Below, one piece after another: positions 53,364-62,334 of a stretch of DNA of 64,000 nucleotides. The notes beneath the pieces are model-generated. The model was not told where the DNA came from and did not search any database. It saw nothing but the letters and a program-made list of their open reading frames with translations. The position numbers and the translations under genes were made by a program. The stretch lies in contig NZ_KB375270.1 of the NCBI RefSeq assembly GCF_000314735.2, positions 372,001 to 436,000 on the forward strand. The letters are read 5' to 3'. This stretch comes from Afipia felis ATCC 53690. Its GTDB lineage: Bacteria; Pseudomonadota; Alphaproteobacteria; Rhizobiales; Xanthobacteraceae. Positions within the stretch are counted from its first letter, which is position 1; each line of letters starts with the position of its first letter.

Positions 53364-54247
53364 GCGCGAGCTATCTGGAGGCGAGCGCCCGCAACCGTAT
53401 CCTTGGTCTGCTCGATCCGGACTCCTTCGTCGAGTTTCTGGGGCCGACTGCGCGAGTAACAAGCCCGCATCTGCCGGGTCTCGATATGCCGGTTGCTTTC
53501 GACGATGGCGTTGCGGTCGGCGAGGGGACCATCAACGGGCATAAGGTCCTGATCGCCGCGCAGGAAGGCCGCTTCATGGGCGGTGCGGTCGGCGAGGTGC
53601 ATGGCGCGAAGCTGACCGGTCTTCTGGAGCGCGCGCTCGACACCAGGCCTACTGCGGTGCTGTTGCTGCTTGATACCGGCGGCGTACGGTTGCAGGAAGC
53701 AAACGCCGGTCTCATCGCCGTGGGTGAAATTCAACGCGCGGTTCTGGCCGCGCGCCATGCGGGTGTTCCCGTCATCGCGCTGATCGGTGGTCGCAATGGC
53801 TGCTACGGCGGCACCTCGATCGTCGCCCGAAGCTGCGACTGGATCATCGGCAGCGAGGAAGGGCGGCTGTCGATTTCCGGCCCGGAAGTCATCGAGACGG
53901 TGGAAGGTGCCGAGGAATTCGATTCACAGGACCGGGCGCTGGTATGGCGGACGATGGGGTTGAAGCACCGCAGGTTGCTTGGTGAAATCGACCGCGTGGT
54001 GGCTGACGATGTGGCGGCGTTTCGCAACGCGACACAGGACTATTTCGGGAGGTCGCGGCCCTTGACGCTCGACATGCTGGAAGCCCAGCATGAATTTCTC
54101 GCGAACCGGCTGGCGCGGTTTCAGGATTGCCGGGATGCGCGCGAGGTCTGGTCGCGTCTTGGTGTCAACGAGCCGGCTCGGGTGCCGGATCTCGAGCCGG
54201 ATCAATTCGAGAGCTTAGCAGGTGCGATTGCGGTGCGGCGGCCATGA
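53360..54247 (+). CDS. mdcD: Malonate decarboxylase beta subunit
   Basis: With MdcE forms the decarboxylase proper, which releases CO2 from malonyl-S-ACP. The 295 residues show the carboxyltransferase-like fold: GHKVLIAAQEGRFMGGAVGEVHGAK, LLDTGGVRLQEANAGL and RNGCYGGTSIVA, the latter holding oxyanion-stabilising glycines. It overlaps mdcC and mdcE by four bases (ATGA) on each side. Confidence 0.95.
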   Translation: MSASYLEASARNRILGLLDPDSFVEFLGPTARVTSPHLPGLDMPVAFDDGVAVGEGTINGHKVLIAAQEGRFMGGAVGEVHGAKLTGLLERALDTRPTAVLLLLDTGGVRLQEANAGLIAVGEIQRAVLAARHAGVPVIALIGGRNGCYGGTSIVARSCDWIIGSEEGRLSISGPEVIETVEGAEEFDSQDRALVWRTMGLKHRRLLGEIDRVVADDVAAFRNATQDYFGRSRPLTLDMLEAQHEFLANRLARFQDCRDAREVWSRLGVNEPARVPDLEPDQFESLAGAIAVRRP

Positions 54248-54972
54248 ACGAACAGTCACGCCAGAGTCTCGAACGGCTTTTCTCCGAACTGTTCGGCGAG
54301 AGCTACAAGGTCGATTTCGACGGGTCGCTGCTTCACGGTGAGGCGACGTTCGGAGGCAAGACGATTGCCATTCTCGGCACGTCGGAGCGCGCTTACATCA
54401 GCGCATCGCTCGCTCTCGAGCAGGCGCGGATCGTCCTTGACGTGATGCGGGATCATCCGGGCCGGCCCATTCTCCTCGTCGTGGAAAACAGTGGGCAGAA
54501 GCTGAGCCTGTTCGACGAATTGATCGGTAACAACGGCTTTATCGCGCATCTGTCGACGTGCCTCGATGCCGCCCGCCGGCGGGGCCATAAGGTCATCGGT
54601 CTCGTTCATGATCTGGCGATCAGCGGTGGCTTCATGGCGACCGGAATGGCGACCGGCGACTGTTATGCCTGCGAAGGCGCCGAATTGCGCGTGATGGCCC
54701 CCGAAGCCATGAGCAGGATCACCCGTATTCCGCTTGAGCGTCTCGGCGAACTGACCAAGTCCAATCCCATCCTGGGACCGGGCGTGGCTAATTTCGAACG
54801 CATCGGTGCGATTGCGGGCGTCTGGTCCGGCGATCTGCGCGCGCATTTGCGTAATGCGCTGGCCTCTCCCGACTGCGAGGACTCCCGGCGTGATCTCGGC
54901 GAGGAGCGAGGCGGCCGGCAACTTGCCGCCAAGGTGGCGAGGGCCGTGCGAGAAGGACGCCAGCGTTTATGA
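54244..54972 (+). CDS. mdcE: Malonate decarboxylase gamma subunit
   Basis: Partner of MdcD in the decarboxylase. The 242 residues have the crotonase/carboxyltransferase pattern: ILLVVENSGQKLSLFDELIG, GLVHDLAISGGFMATGMATG and AEAMSRITRI-like residues. It starts with a four-base overlap of mdcD and ends with one of mdcG, so all subunits are translationally linked. Confidence 0.93.
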   Translation: MNEQSRQSLERLFSELFGESYKVDFDGSLLHGEATFGGKTIAILGTSERAYISASLALEQARIVLDVMRDHPGRPILLVVENSGQKLSLFDELIGNNGFIAHLSTCLDAARRRGHKVIGLVHDLAISGGFMATGMATGDCYACEGAELRVMAPEAMSRITRIPLERLGELTKSNPILGPGVANFERIGAIAGVWSGDLRAHLRNALASPDCEDSRRDLGEERGGRQLAAKVARAVREGRQRL

Positions 54973-55637
54973 CGGGCCAACCCGACGAGCGTCATGTCTT
55001 CGTCTATTGCGCGCCGGAGCGGCTGAGCGAGGAGACGGTTCACACTCATCGGGATGACTTCGCTGTCGTCACGGAGTGGATACGCGCAGGCCGCCCGCTG
55101 ATTGCCCGCACGCGTCGTGATCAGGACGCACCGGATTGGGTGGCACTCGGCTTGCCGCTTCCGCTCGATCTCGGCAAGAAACGCGTTGCACTTACCGTGC
55201 ATCCATCGACCGTCCAATCGGTCGCGCGGCCGCCTTTGCTGAGCGATGTTCTCGATATTTTGCCGGCGCTGTGGAGCGCACGGATAGGAAAGCTCTGCGC
55301 GGATCTGACCGCACATACGGCGGATGTGCGCGTTGTCGGCTCGCTTGCCTGGCAATACCTCACGGGCGAAACCTATCTGCATCCCAAGTCCGACATCGAC
55401 GTCGTCATCCATGCGACCGGAATCGACGAACTCAAGACACTGCTCCGCATTCTTGCCGACAGTGATCTGTCGCCGGGTCCGCGCATCGACGGAGAGATCG
55501 TCGCGCCGGGCGGCGAGGCTGTGTCGTGGCGCGAACTGCTGGGTTCGGGCAGGGACATTCTCGTCAAGGATATCCGTGGCCCACGCGTCGTCCTGCGTGA
55601 AGACTGGCTTGGACTGTTACGCGAGCGTGTGACATGA
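54969..55637 (+). CDS. mdcG: Phosphoribosyl-dephospho-CoA transferase MdcG
   Basis: Attaches the triphosphoribosyl-dephospho-CoA precursor to the acyl carrier protein MdcC. The 222 residues include a nucleotidyltransferase-type active site: GSLAWQYLTG followed by the metal-binding aspartates in SDIDVVIH. Its presence confirms the biotin-independent enzyme type. Overlaps its neighbours by four bases on both sides. Confidence 0.92.
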   Translation: MTGQPDERHVFVYCAPERLSEETVHTHRDDFAVVTEWIRAGRPLIARTRRDQDAPDWVALGLPLPLDLGKKRVALTVHPSTVQSVARPPLLSDVLDILPALWSARIGKLCADLTAHTADVRVVGSLAWQYLTGETYLHPKSDIDVVIHATGIDELKTLLRILADSDLSPGPRIDGEIVAPGGEAVSWRELLGSGRDILVKDIRGPRVVLREDWLGLLRERVT

Positions 55638-56497
55638 ATATGGTCACAGCGCACGCCCTGCGAACTTCGACCTTCGCGCAAACGATCGACGAAATGGCGA
55701 TCGGCGCGCTGACGGCGGAGCTCGCCTGCTACCCCAAGCCCGGGCTGGTGAGTTTTCGCGATTGCGGCAGCCACGCGGATATGAACGCTGCGACCTTCGT
55801 GGGCAGCATTGAAAGCCTCCGCGGCTATTTCGCAGACATGACCGATGCTGGACACGGCGGGGCGGATTTCAAGACTCTCAATCGCATCGGAACTGCTGCC
55901 GAGCGCAAAATGCTCGCCGCAACCAAGGGCATCAACACGCATCGCGGTGCTGTATTTTCGCTGGGCTTGCTTGCTGCGGGAGCTGGCTCCATGGCGGCGC
56001 GCGGCGAGCCATTGTCCGCCGCGGGAGTTTGCCAGCAGGTCGGCGTGTTGTGGGGCGCCGAAATGATGGCGATGAGCTATCAATGCCGGGGCACCAACGG
56101 CGCCTTCGTGCGCGACCGCTACGGTGTTGCCGGTGCCCGCGAGCATGCAGCCGCCGGTTTCCCGACGCTGCGCTACCACTCGTTTCCAATGCTGCTGGTC
56201 TCGCGCGCGGCCGGTCTCGATGCCAACTGGGCAGGGGTACAGTCGTTTCTGACCAGTCTTTCCGTGCTGGACGATAGCAACCTGTTGCACCGGGGTGGCG
56301 AGGAGGCTCTCGGCTTTGCCCGAAGGCGCGCGAAAGAGGTTTTGCGGATCGGCGGCGCGTTTACGCCGGAAGGTCGGCGTGCCGCACGGTTGCTCCATAG
56401 CGAATTTGTGGCCGCGTGGCTCAGTCCCGGCGGGTCCGCCGACATGCTGGCGTTGTGCTATTTCCTCTATGACATCGAGACCATTCTGGGAGGCTAA
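55634..56497 (+). CDS. mdcB: Triphosphoribosyl-dephospho-CoA synthase MdcB
   Basis: Makes 2'-(5''-triphosphoribosyl)-3'-dephospho-CoA from ATP and dephospho-CoA, the prosthetic group precursor later used by MdcG. The 287 residues match the CitG/MdcB family: ELACYPKPGLVSFRDCGSHADMNAATFV, the GGADFKTLNRIG region, and GVNTHRG-like NTHRGAVFSLGLLAAGAG. Starts with a four-base overlap of mdcG. Confidence 0.93.
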   Translation: MNMVTAHALRTSTFAQTIDEMAIGALTAELACYPKPGLVSFRDCGSHADMNAATFVGSIESLRGYFADMTDAGHGGADFKTLNRIGTAAERKMLAATKGINTHRGAVFSLGLLAAGAGSMAARGEPLSAAGVCQQVGVLWGAEMMAMSYQCRGTNGAFVRDRYGVAGAREHAAAGFPTLRYHSFPMLLVSRAAGLDANWAGVQSFLTSLSVLDDSNLLHRGGEEALGFARRRAKEVLRIGGAFTPEGRRAARLLHSEFVAAWLSPGGSADMLALCYFLYDIETILGG

Positions 56498-56502
56498 GGC
56501 GC

Positions 56503-57423
56503 ATGTCGCTTGCGATCCTGTGCCCCGGGCAGGGCAGCCAGCATCCGGCGATGTTTGCGGGATTGCTTGGCGTCGAATCGGCCAAGCCGATCCTGGGAAG
56601 GATCGAGGCGCTCACGGGCTTGAGACTCGACCGTCTGGACGATCCGCAGGTGTTGACCGAAAACCGGATCGCGCAGATTCTTGTCGTCGGACATACGCTC
56701 GCGCTCTGGTCTTCGATCTCCGACCGTCCGACACACGGCTTAACCGTTGCAGGCTACAGCGTCGGCGATCTTTCCGCACATGCGCTGGCGGGCGCGATCT
56801 CGATCGAGGACGCGCTGACGCTTGCCGAGGCGCGGGGGCGTGCAATGGACCGCGCTGCGTCCGAGGAGGGCACGCCGCTCGGCATGACGGGGTTGCGCGG
56901 CCTCTCCGAACAGGCAATCGAAGATATGGCGTCAGGCAGTGGCGTCGAGATCGCACTGGTCAACGGTCGCGACCATATCGTCATCGGGGCACCGGTTGCT
57001 GATCTGGACAGGATCGAACCGCTTGCCACCGCAGCAGGCGCGCATGTCAAACGTCTCGGCGTACGCGTCGCGTCACACACGAGCTATCTGCACTCCGCCG
57101 CGACGGAGTTCGAAGCGGTTCTGCAACAATGCGAATGGCGGCGGCCATCCCATCGCCTGCTGTCACCGATCGATGGGGCTGCGGTGACAAACAAAGCCCA
57201 GGCGGTTTCCAGTCTGGCGCGACAGATTCACGTTCGCCTCGATTGGGCAAGCACGATGCTGGCGTTGCGCGAATACGGCGTGACCTCAACGCTCGAATGC
57301 GGCGCGGGAAAAGCCCTGACGAAGATGGTGGAAGAGGAGATGCCCGGTATCGCCTCGCGCGCGGCAGACGATTTCAAGACCGTCGTCGGGTTGTCGACCT
57401 GGATCGTTCGTCAATCGGCCTGA
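56503..57423 (+). CDS. mdcH: Malonyl-CoA:ACP transacylase MdcH
   Basis: Loads malonyl from malonyl-CoA to prime the malonate decarboxylase carrier. The 306 residues have the FabD-like fold: AILCPGQGSQHPAMF at the start, the catalytic serine in AGYSVGDLSAHALAG, and a histidine in VASHTSYLHSAA. It is the last mdc gene, 5 bp after mdcB. The order A-C-D-E-G-B-H differs slightly from Klebsiella, where mdcB precedes mdcC. No mdcR regulator is present at either end. Confidence 0.93.
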   Translation: MSLAILCPGQGSQHPAMFAGLLGVESAKPILGRIEALTGLRLDRLDDPQVLTENRIAQILVVGHTLALWSSISDRPTHGLTVAGYSVGDLSAHALAGAISIEDALTLAEARGRAMDRAASEEGTPLGMTGLRGLSEQAIEDMASGSGVEIALVNGRDHIVIGAPVADLDRIEPLATAAGAHVKRLGVRVASHTSYLHSAATEFEAVLQQCEWRRPSHRLLSPIDGAAVTNKAQAVSSLARQIHVRLDWASTMLALREYGVTSTLECGAGKALTKMVEEEMPGIASRAADDFKTVVGLSTWIVRQSA

Positions 57424-57424
57424 A

Positions 57425-57464
57425 ATAAAAAAAGATCCGAAACGGGAGCGGACCGTTTCGGATC
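57425..57464 (-). terminator. Rho-independent terminator of the minus-strand operon
   Basis: A perfect 12-bp stem (57434-57445 with 57453-57464) and a 7-base loop. On the minus strand it is followed by a run of T (A on the plus strand at 57425-57433), so it terminates the small-membrane-protein operon; it may also slow the end of mdcH on the plus strand. Confidence 0.8.
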
Positions 57465-57495
57465 ATGGAAGTCAGGCCGGCGGAAGAAAGCTGTG

Positions 57496-57699
57496 TCAGG
57501 CGGCGGGCTGCCTGTTCTGGCTTTTTCGTTCTTCCCGTTTCACTTCGGGGAAGAGCCACATCGCAAACACCATGAACAGTCCGAGGAAGGCGATCAGGTA
57601 CTGTTCGCGCTGGTGGCCGATCTGGCCCTGCATGTAGAAAGCGATTGCCGCGACGATCAGCGTGACGATCGACAGTGCGAATTTGATTTTGAATGGCAT
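57496..57699 (-). CDS. Small two-pass membrane protein
   Basis: Unrecognised 67-residue protein with two hydrophobic segments (about 7-25 and 34-50) and a basic tail, KREERKSQNRQ. It is the last gene of a minus-strand trio with a larger membrane protein and a sterol-desaturase-family hydroxylase, 15 bp after the former. Small size and order suggest an accessory role for one of them. Confidence 0.7.
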   Translation of the reverse strand: MPFKIKFALSIVTLIVAAIAFYMQGQIGHQREQYLIAFLGLFMVFAMWLFPEVKREERKSQNRQPAA

Positions 57700-57714
57700 G
57701 GTTTTTCTCCTGTC

Positions 57715-58113
57715 TTACGATGCGAACGGCAGAGCCATGCCGCCGATCCTGTTGAGTGCGAGCAACGCCACAACCTGAACTCCGACAAGGATTGCAAGCT
57801 GGGTCTTGATGCTGCCGACCGACCAGCGCCACTCCTCGAACAGGCCGGGGGCGAACAGCACGATCAGGCCGGTGACGACCACGAGCGTGCTCCATCGCAG
57901 TTCGGTGTAGCCGTAGAAGCCGGTGCCGATCGCCAGCGCGGCGAGCAGGGCGGCGTTGCCGAGAACCAGCAGCGCAGTGAGGCCGGAGCTACGCCCCTCG
58001 GCATCGCGTCCAAGCGGGAACATCCCGCTGACGATCAGCAGCGAAACGCCGCAGATCGTCGCGAACAGGATGAACCAGAGCATGGAGAGCCAGTTCGGTT
58101 CGATTGCGCTCAT
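57715..58113 (-). CDS. Four-pass hypothetical membrane protein
   Basis: Unrecognised 132-residue protein with four hydrophobic segments (about 9-30, 43-64, 75-94 and 108-128) and no catalytic motif. It lies between the hydroxylase gene (26 bp) and the 67-residue membrane protein gene (15 bp) and appears to be cotranscribed with both. Confidence 0.7.
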   Translation of the reverse strand: MSAIEPNWLSMLWFILFATICGVSLLIVSGMFPLGRDAEGRSSGLTALLVLGNAALLAALAIGTGFYGYTELRWSTLVVVTGLIVLFAPGLFEEWRWSVGSIKTQLAILVGVQVVALLALNRIGGMALPFAS

Positions 58114-58139
58114 CTGTATCGTCCCTGTCTGCCGCCGTT

Positions 58140-58937
58140 TTATTCGGCGGGAGTGGCGAACGGTTTGCCCTCGGCCTTCGGCATCGGCGTGCGCGAGGTC
58201 TTGCGCAGATCCTTGCGGATGTACCTCGTGCTGTAGCCGTTGAAGATATGGCCGAGCAGGCCGCGGTCGAGATCCGAAGTGCCGAGCAGCCAGTCCATGA
58301 TCGGGAACGTCAGGTTCATGTTGCGCTCCATCATGATCGACTGATTGTGATGGGCGGTGTGATGCCGGCGAATTGTATTTACGAACGGCATGTTGCGCAC
58401 GAACCAGTTGTCATCAACATGGCAGCAGAAGTGCATGAACTCATAGATCAGGTACATTGAGGTCGTGGTGGTGATGAGTAGCCAGCCGACGTTCGGCGAC
58501 ACCACCCAGCCGAGCACCAGCGCCGGCGGAATCGACATCATGGTGAAGGTGACGAGCGCGTAGGGCGGAAAGAAGGTCACGCGCCAGTCGTAATGATCAG
58601 CGAATCGCATCTCTTCTTCGGTGAAGAACTGGTGATGCATCAGCGTGTGGCGATTGTAGATCGCGCGGAACGCTTTGATCTGCGAGGGGCGGTGCATCAC
58701 ATAGCTGTGGATCCACCATTCGAAGAAGTTCGCGAACAGGAATGTCACCGGAATGATCAGCCATTCCCACCACACGACGTTGTGGATATTGCCGATATAG
58801 ACCGACAGGGCAGTGGCTCCGATGATCGAGATGACGGCGACGTGCAGCCAGCCATTGTACCAACCCGCGATTCGATCGCGATAGGTCGCACGATATTTAC
58901 GCTGCCTGTCCAGCATCGGACTGGAAGTGAGTTCCAT
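58140..58937 (-). CDS. Sterol desaturase/fatty acid hydroxylase superfamily protein
   Basis: A 265-residue di-iron membrane oxygenase. Histidine clusters are HSYVMH, HTLMHHQFF, HFCCHVDDN and HHTAHHN, the pattern that binds the di-iron centre in this superfamily, embedded among four or so membrane segments. Substrate is unknown: a sterol, carotenoid or fatty acyl chain are possible. The ATG at 58937 follows GGGAGGATCAA, a strong ribosome-binding site, and an upstream extension to 59009 is not needed. It heads the trio and is divergent from the ABC transporter binding-protein gene. Confidence 0.88.
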   Translation of the reverse strand: MELTSSPMLDRQRKYRATYRDRIAGWYNGWLHVAVISIIGATALSVYIGNIHNVVWWEWLIIPVTFLFANFFEWWIHSYVMHRPSQIKAFRAIYNRHTLMHHQFFTEEEMRFADHYDWRVTFFPPYALVTFTMMSIPPALVLGWVVSPNVGWLLITTTTSMYLIYEFMHFCCHVDDNWFVRNMPFVNTIRRHHTAHHNQSIMMERNMNLTFPIMDWLLGTSDLDRGLLGHIFNGYSTRYIRKDLRKTSRTPMPKAEGKPFATPAE

Positions 58938-59165
58938 TTGATCCTCCCATTGAAACGAGTGTTTGAATCGGTCTTCTGGGACCGCCTTGGCAACTGATAT
59001 ATCAGCCATCTATTACGGGTACAATAGCAGGCTTGCCTGAGGCGGAAAAAATAGATCTGGATCAAAATCCGCTTGCTATCACCTCCGTGATATATTTATG
59101 ATATGGCAAAGAAATCCGCCTGATAAATAACAACCACAGGCGAAATAAATTAAGGGAGGGACATT
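58938..59165. promoter_or_regulatory. Divergent regulatory region, hydroxylase operon / ABC transporter
   Basis: 228 bases between two divergent start codons, AT-richer than the flanks. Contains a perfect 12-bp palindrome at 58994-59005 (CTGATATATCAG) and an inverted repeat at 59077-59092 (TATCAC-CTCC-GTGATA). Both include TGATATAT, so one regulator may bind both and control both directions. The regulator gene is not in this window. Confidence 0.5.
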
Positions 59166-60440
59166 ATGAAACTGACACGTCGTTCATTTGGAAAGCTTGC
59201 CGGTTCGGGTCTTGCGGCTGCGGCAATGCCGGGCGTCTTCAGCCCGGCGATTGCCCAGACTGGCCCTCTCAAGATCGGCATCCTCGCGCCGCGTTCCGGC
59301 GTGGCAGGAACCGCGGGTGAGTGCGGCATTCGTGCCGTGCAGTGGGCCGCCGAGCGCATGAATAAAGAGGGTGGAATCGCCGGCCGCCCGATCCAGCTCG
59401 TCATTGAAGAAGAGACGAACCCCAAGGATACGATCGAGCGATTCCGCCGCCTGATTCTTCAGGAGAAGGTTGAGAGCGTTCACGGCCTCATTTCGACCGG
59501 CGTCAGCCTCGGTGTCGCGCCGGTGGCGGAAGAGGAGCGCTCGCTGTTCGTGATGTGGGACGGAACGACGCAGGACGGCGTCAAGGAGACGATGCCGGAC
59601 CCGAAGTTCGTGTTCCGCTCCACCGACAACGAGTGCGAAGCCGTGATGGGCTCGCTTCTCGCGGTCAAATATTTCAAGGGCAAGTTCAAGCGCGTTGCCG
59701 GCATCAACCCGGACTACTCCTATGGCCGTAACAACTGGGAAGCCTTCAAGCAGATTTTGACGCGCTTCGGCGTCCAGGCTGAATTCGTCGCCGAGCAGTG
59801 GCCGAAGGTCGGTACGCTGGATCTGACGTCCCATGTCGCCGCCCTCAAGGCTGAAAAGCCGGACCTCATTTTCTCGTCGATGCTGTTCGCCGACTTGCCG
59901 GTGTTCATGAAGCAGGGGGCCGCGGCCGGTCTGTTCGATGGCGTCAAGGTCGTCCTGCCGGCGGCGGGCTGGCAGCTCAATCAGCTCAAGAAGGAGTTCA
60001 TGCCCGAGGGTGTGATCTTCGGTCACAACACTCTTTACTTCGATTACGCGCAGGGCTCCGCGCTGCAGAAGGCTTTCGTCGCGGACTACATGGACCGCTA
60101 CAAGGAAGCTCCGCACTGGGAAGCCGACCGTGCCTATTTCGCACTTGCCGCCTACAAGGCCGGTGTTGAAGCGGCGCAGAAGGCGGGCGGCAAGTGGCCG
60201 ACGCCGGATGCCGTGGCGCAGTCGATTCCAGGCATCGAGATCGAGAGCCTCGGCGGCAAGGGACGCTTCCGCAAGGACAAGATCGCCGAGCAGGTGTTCT
60301 ATCAGGGCCCCTCGACCAACAATAACAAGTACGACTTCCCGACGCTTGCCGAGGTGGACGTGTTCCAGGCCGAGCAGCTTCAGAAGCCGGCGGGTGTCGA
60401 CTTCTGGGAGTGGATCAAGACGGGCAAGATGCCGGTCTGA
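59166..60440 (+). CDS. ABC transporter substrate-binding protein (Leu/Ile/Val type)
   Basis: A 424-residue periplasmic binding protein of the type I amino-acid/amide family. The N-terminus MKLTRRSFGKLAGSGLAAAA is a Tat signal (twin arginine), cleaved near AIAQ. The binding-domain pattern includes LKIGILAPRSGVAGTAG, LVIEEETNPKDTIERFRRL and GINPDYSYGRNNWEAFKQIL. The ligand cannot be inferred from the sequence; this branch also binds aromatic acids and short amides. The ATG follows AAGGGAGGGACATT. livH begins 2 bp after its stop. Confidence 0.9.
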   Translation: MKLTRRSFGKLAGSGLAAAAMPGVFSPAIAQTGPLKIGILAPRSGVAGTAGECGIRAVQWAAERMNKEGGIAGRPIQLVIEEETNPKDTIERFRRLILQEKVESVHGLISTGVSLGVAPVAEEERSLFVMWDGTTQDGVKETMPDPKFVFRSTDNECEAVMGSLLAVKYFKGKFKRVAGINPDYSYGRNNWEAFKQILTRFGVQAEFVAEQWPKVGTLDLTSHVAALKAEKPDLIFSSMLFADLPVFMKQGAAAGLFDGVKVVLPAAGWQLNQLKKEFMPEGVIFGHNTLYFDYAQGSALQKAFVADYMDRYKEAPHWEADRAYFALAAYKAGVEAAQKAGGKWPTPDAVAQSIPGIEIESLGGKGRFRKDKIAEQVFYQGPSTNNNKYDFPTLAEVDVFQAEQLQKPAGVDFWEWIKTGKMPV

Positions 60441-60442
60441 TC

Positions 60443-61324
60443 ATGCAGGGGGTCGTCGACGTCATCCTCGGGGGGGCGTTCCATGCCGCTGTCCTTTTTC
60501 TGGTAGCGGCAGGACTCCAGCTCGTATTCGGGGTTCAAAAGATCATCAATCTCGCCTGTGGCTCGTTTTACGCGCTTGGTGCGTATTTCGGGATCACGGC
60601 GGTCGGGATCGCAATGAGCCTCGGTCTGCCTGCAGCCACCTTCTTTCCGGTGGTGATTGCGGCGGGCCTCCTGATTGGCCTGGTCGGTTTTCCGATCGAG
60701 CGCGTGTTGCGCACAGTGTACCGGCGTGACGAGAGCTATCAGCTTCTCATCACGTTCGGTCTACTGTTGATGTTTCAGGACGTGTTCCGGTTCACATGGG
60801 GCGCGACGCCGCGCACCATGGACAACGCCTATATGGTCTACGGTGTCGCGGACATCTTTGGTGTCCGCGTGCCGACCTACAATCTTCTGGTGATCGCAGC
60901 GAGTATCGGCATTGCCATCGCGCTCGGCCTGTTCCTGCAGCGAACGAGAACTGGCCGTATCGTGCGTGCGACAGCCGAGAACCGCGACATGGCCGAGGGC
61001 CTTGGCGTCAACGTCTCGAAGATTTTCGCTCTGGTGTTCACGGTCGGCTGCATGCTCGGCACCGTCGGTGGCGCGCTTGTGGTGCCTTCCAGCGCCGCGT
61101 CGCTGGAAATGGCGGTCGAGCTCGTGGTCGAGGCGTTTGCCGTCGTCGTCATCGGCGGTCTCGGCAGCATGAGTGGTGCACTGGTTGGAGCTCTCATTGT
61201 CGGCATGATGCGTGCGGCATCGATCGCCATTATGCCTGAAATGGAATTGCTGTCGGTTTATCTCGTCGTGGTCGCGGTTCTCATTCTCAAGCCTGCCGGG
61301 TTGTTTGGAAAGGTGACGGCATGA
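60443..61324 (+). CDS. livH: Branched-chain-type ABC transporter permease LivH
   Basis: A 293-residue integral membrane permease of the LivH family with about eight hydrophobic segments and the typical FGVQKIINLACGSFYALGAY region, a FRFTWGA(T) loop and AVVVIGGLGSMSGALVGALIVG near the end. The ATG at 60443 is 2 bp after the binding-protein stop; the frame extends up but into that gene. It overlaps livM by four bases. Confidence 0.92.
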   Translation: MQGVVDVILGGAFHAAVLFLVAAGLQLVFGVQKIINLACGSFYALGAYFGITAVGIAMSLGLPAATFFPVVIAAGLLIGLVGFPIERVLRTVYRRDESYQLLITFGLLLMFQDVFRFTWGATPRTMDNAYMVYGVADIFGVRVPTYNLLVIAASIGIAIALGLFLQRTRTGRIVRATAENRDMAEGLGVNVSKIFALVFTVGCMLGTVGGALVVPSSAASLEMAVELVVEAFAVVVIGGLGSMSGALVGALIVGMMRAASIAIMPEMELLSVYLVVVAVLILKPAGLFGKVTA

Positions 61325-62334
61325 GCCAGCAATCCTTGGGTGTGTCCGTGGCAAGCCCGCGGCGACGTACATTGCCGCATCTCTCTGGCCTGTGGGCGCT
61401 TGCCGGGCTGATCGCTGTCATGGCGGTGATGCCGTTCTTCGCATCGTCCTACATGCTGCTGATGCTGCTTCCGTTCTTTGCCTATGCGATCGCGCTGCTC
61501 GGTTTCAACCTTCTGTTCGGGACGACCGGCCTGCTGTCGTTTGGCCACGCGCTGTTCCTCGGCGTCGGCGCGTATACGGCCTCGACGCTGACCTCGAAGT
61601 TCGGGGTGCTGAGCTACGAGGCGATCCTGCTCGTCAGCATGCTGGTGTCCGGGCTGGTCGCGCTTGTCGTGGGTGCGCTGTGCGTGCGTTACACCAAAAT
61701 CTTCTTCGGCATGCTGACGCTTGCGTTCGGCATGCTATTCCACTCTTTCCTGTTCAAATTCTATTCCGTCACCGGCGGCGATCAGGGCATGCGCGTGCTG
61801 CGTCCGCTGCTGCTCGGAATGGACTTCGGTGGGGGCAAGACCGGCTTCCTGATCGGCCCGTTCTATTACTATGTACTGGTACTGTTCGCAGTGCTCGGCC
61901 TGGTGATGTGGCGCATTACGGAATCGCCGTTCGGATTGCATCTCAAGGCCATCCGCGAGAATGCGAACAAGGCGGCCTATGTCGGCGTGCAGATCTTTCG
62001 CATGCGGCTTGCCGCTTTCGTGATCTCGGCAATCTATGGTGGTATCGGCGGCACCATCCTCGCCATCACCACCGGTCTTGCCGATCCCGAACTCGCGTAC
62101 TGGACGCATTCGGGCAACCTCGTCTTCATGGCGGTCCTTGGTGGCAGCGGCACGTTCATCGGCCCGGTGATCGGCGCGCTCGCCTTCATCGCGCTGCAGG
62201 ACATCGTCATGGGCGTGACGCAGTACTGGCGCTTCGTGATGGGTGCGGTGCTGGTGCTGCTGGTGATCTTCCTGCCGCAGGGCATTTCCGGAGCATTCAA
62301 GATGCTGTTCTTCCGCCAGAGCGGGGGCAAGTGA
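61321..62334 (+). CDS. livM: Branched-chain-type ABC transporter permease LivM
   Basis: A 337-residue permease with about nine hydrophobic segments and the LivM signature GTTGLLSFGHALFLGVGAY, FGLHLKAIRENANKAAYVG (the cytosolic loop contacting the ATPases) and VLGGSGTFIGPVIGALAFI. Overlaps livH by four bases and livG by one (TGATG), so the operon is translationally linked. A long plus-strand frame crossing livM and continuing into livG comes from the same nucleotide bias and is not a separate gene. Confidence 0.92.
   Translation: MSQQSLGVSVASPRRRTLPHLSGLWALAGLIAVMAVMPFFASSYMLLMLLPFFAYAIALLGFNLLFGTTGLLSFGHALFLGVGAYTASTLTSKFGVLSYEAILLVSMLVSGLVALVVGALCVRYTKIFFGMLTLAFGMLFHSFLFKFYSVTGGDQGMRVLRPLLLGMDFGGGKTGFLIGPFYYYVLVLFAVLGLVMWRITESPFGLHLKAIRENANKAAYVGVQIFRMRLAAFVISAIYGGIGGTILAITTGLADPELAYWTHSGNLVFMAVLGGSGTFIGPVIGALAFIALQDIVMGVTQYWRFVMGAVLVLLVIFLPQGISGAFKMLFFRQSGGK

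Noticed and set aside
45094..57423. The LysR gene as regulator of the malonate operon
   Set aside because: It is divergent from pirin and about 2.1 kb away from tctC, with a strong terminator and another gene in between; its control of pirin is the simpler reading.
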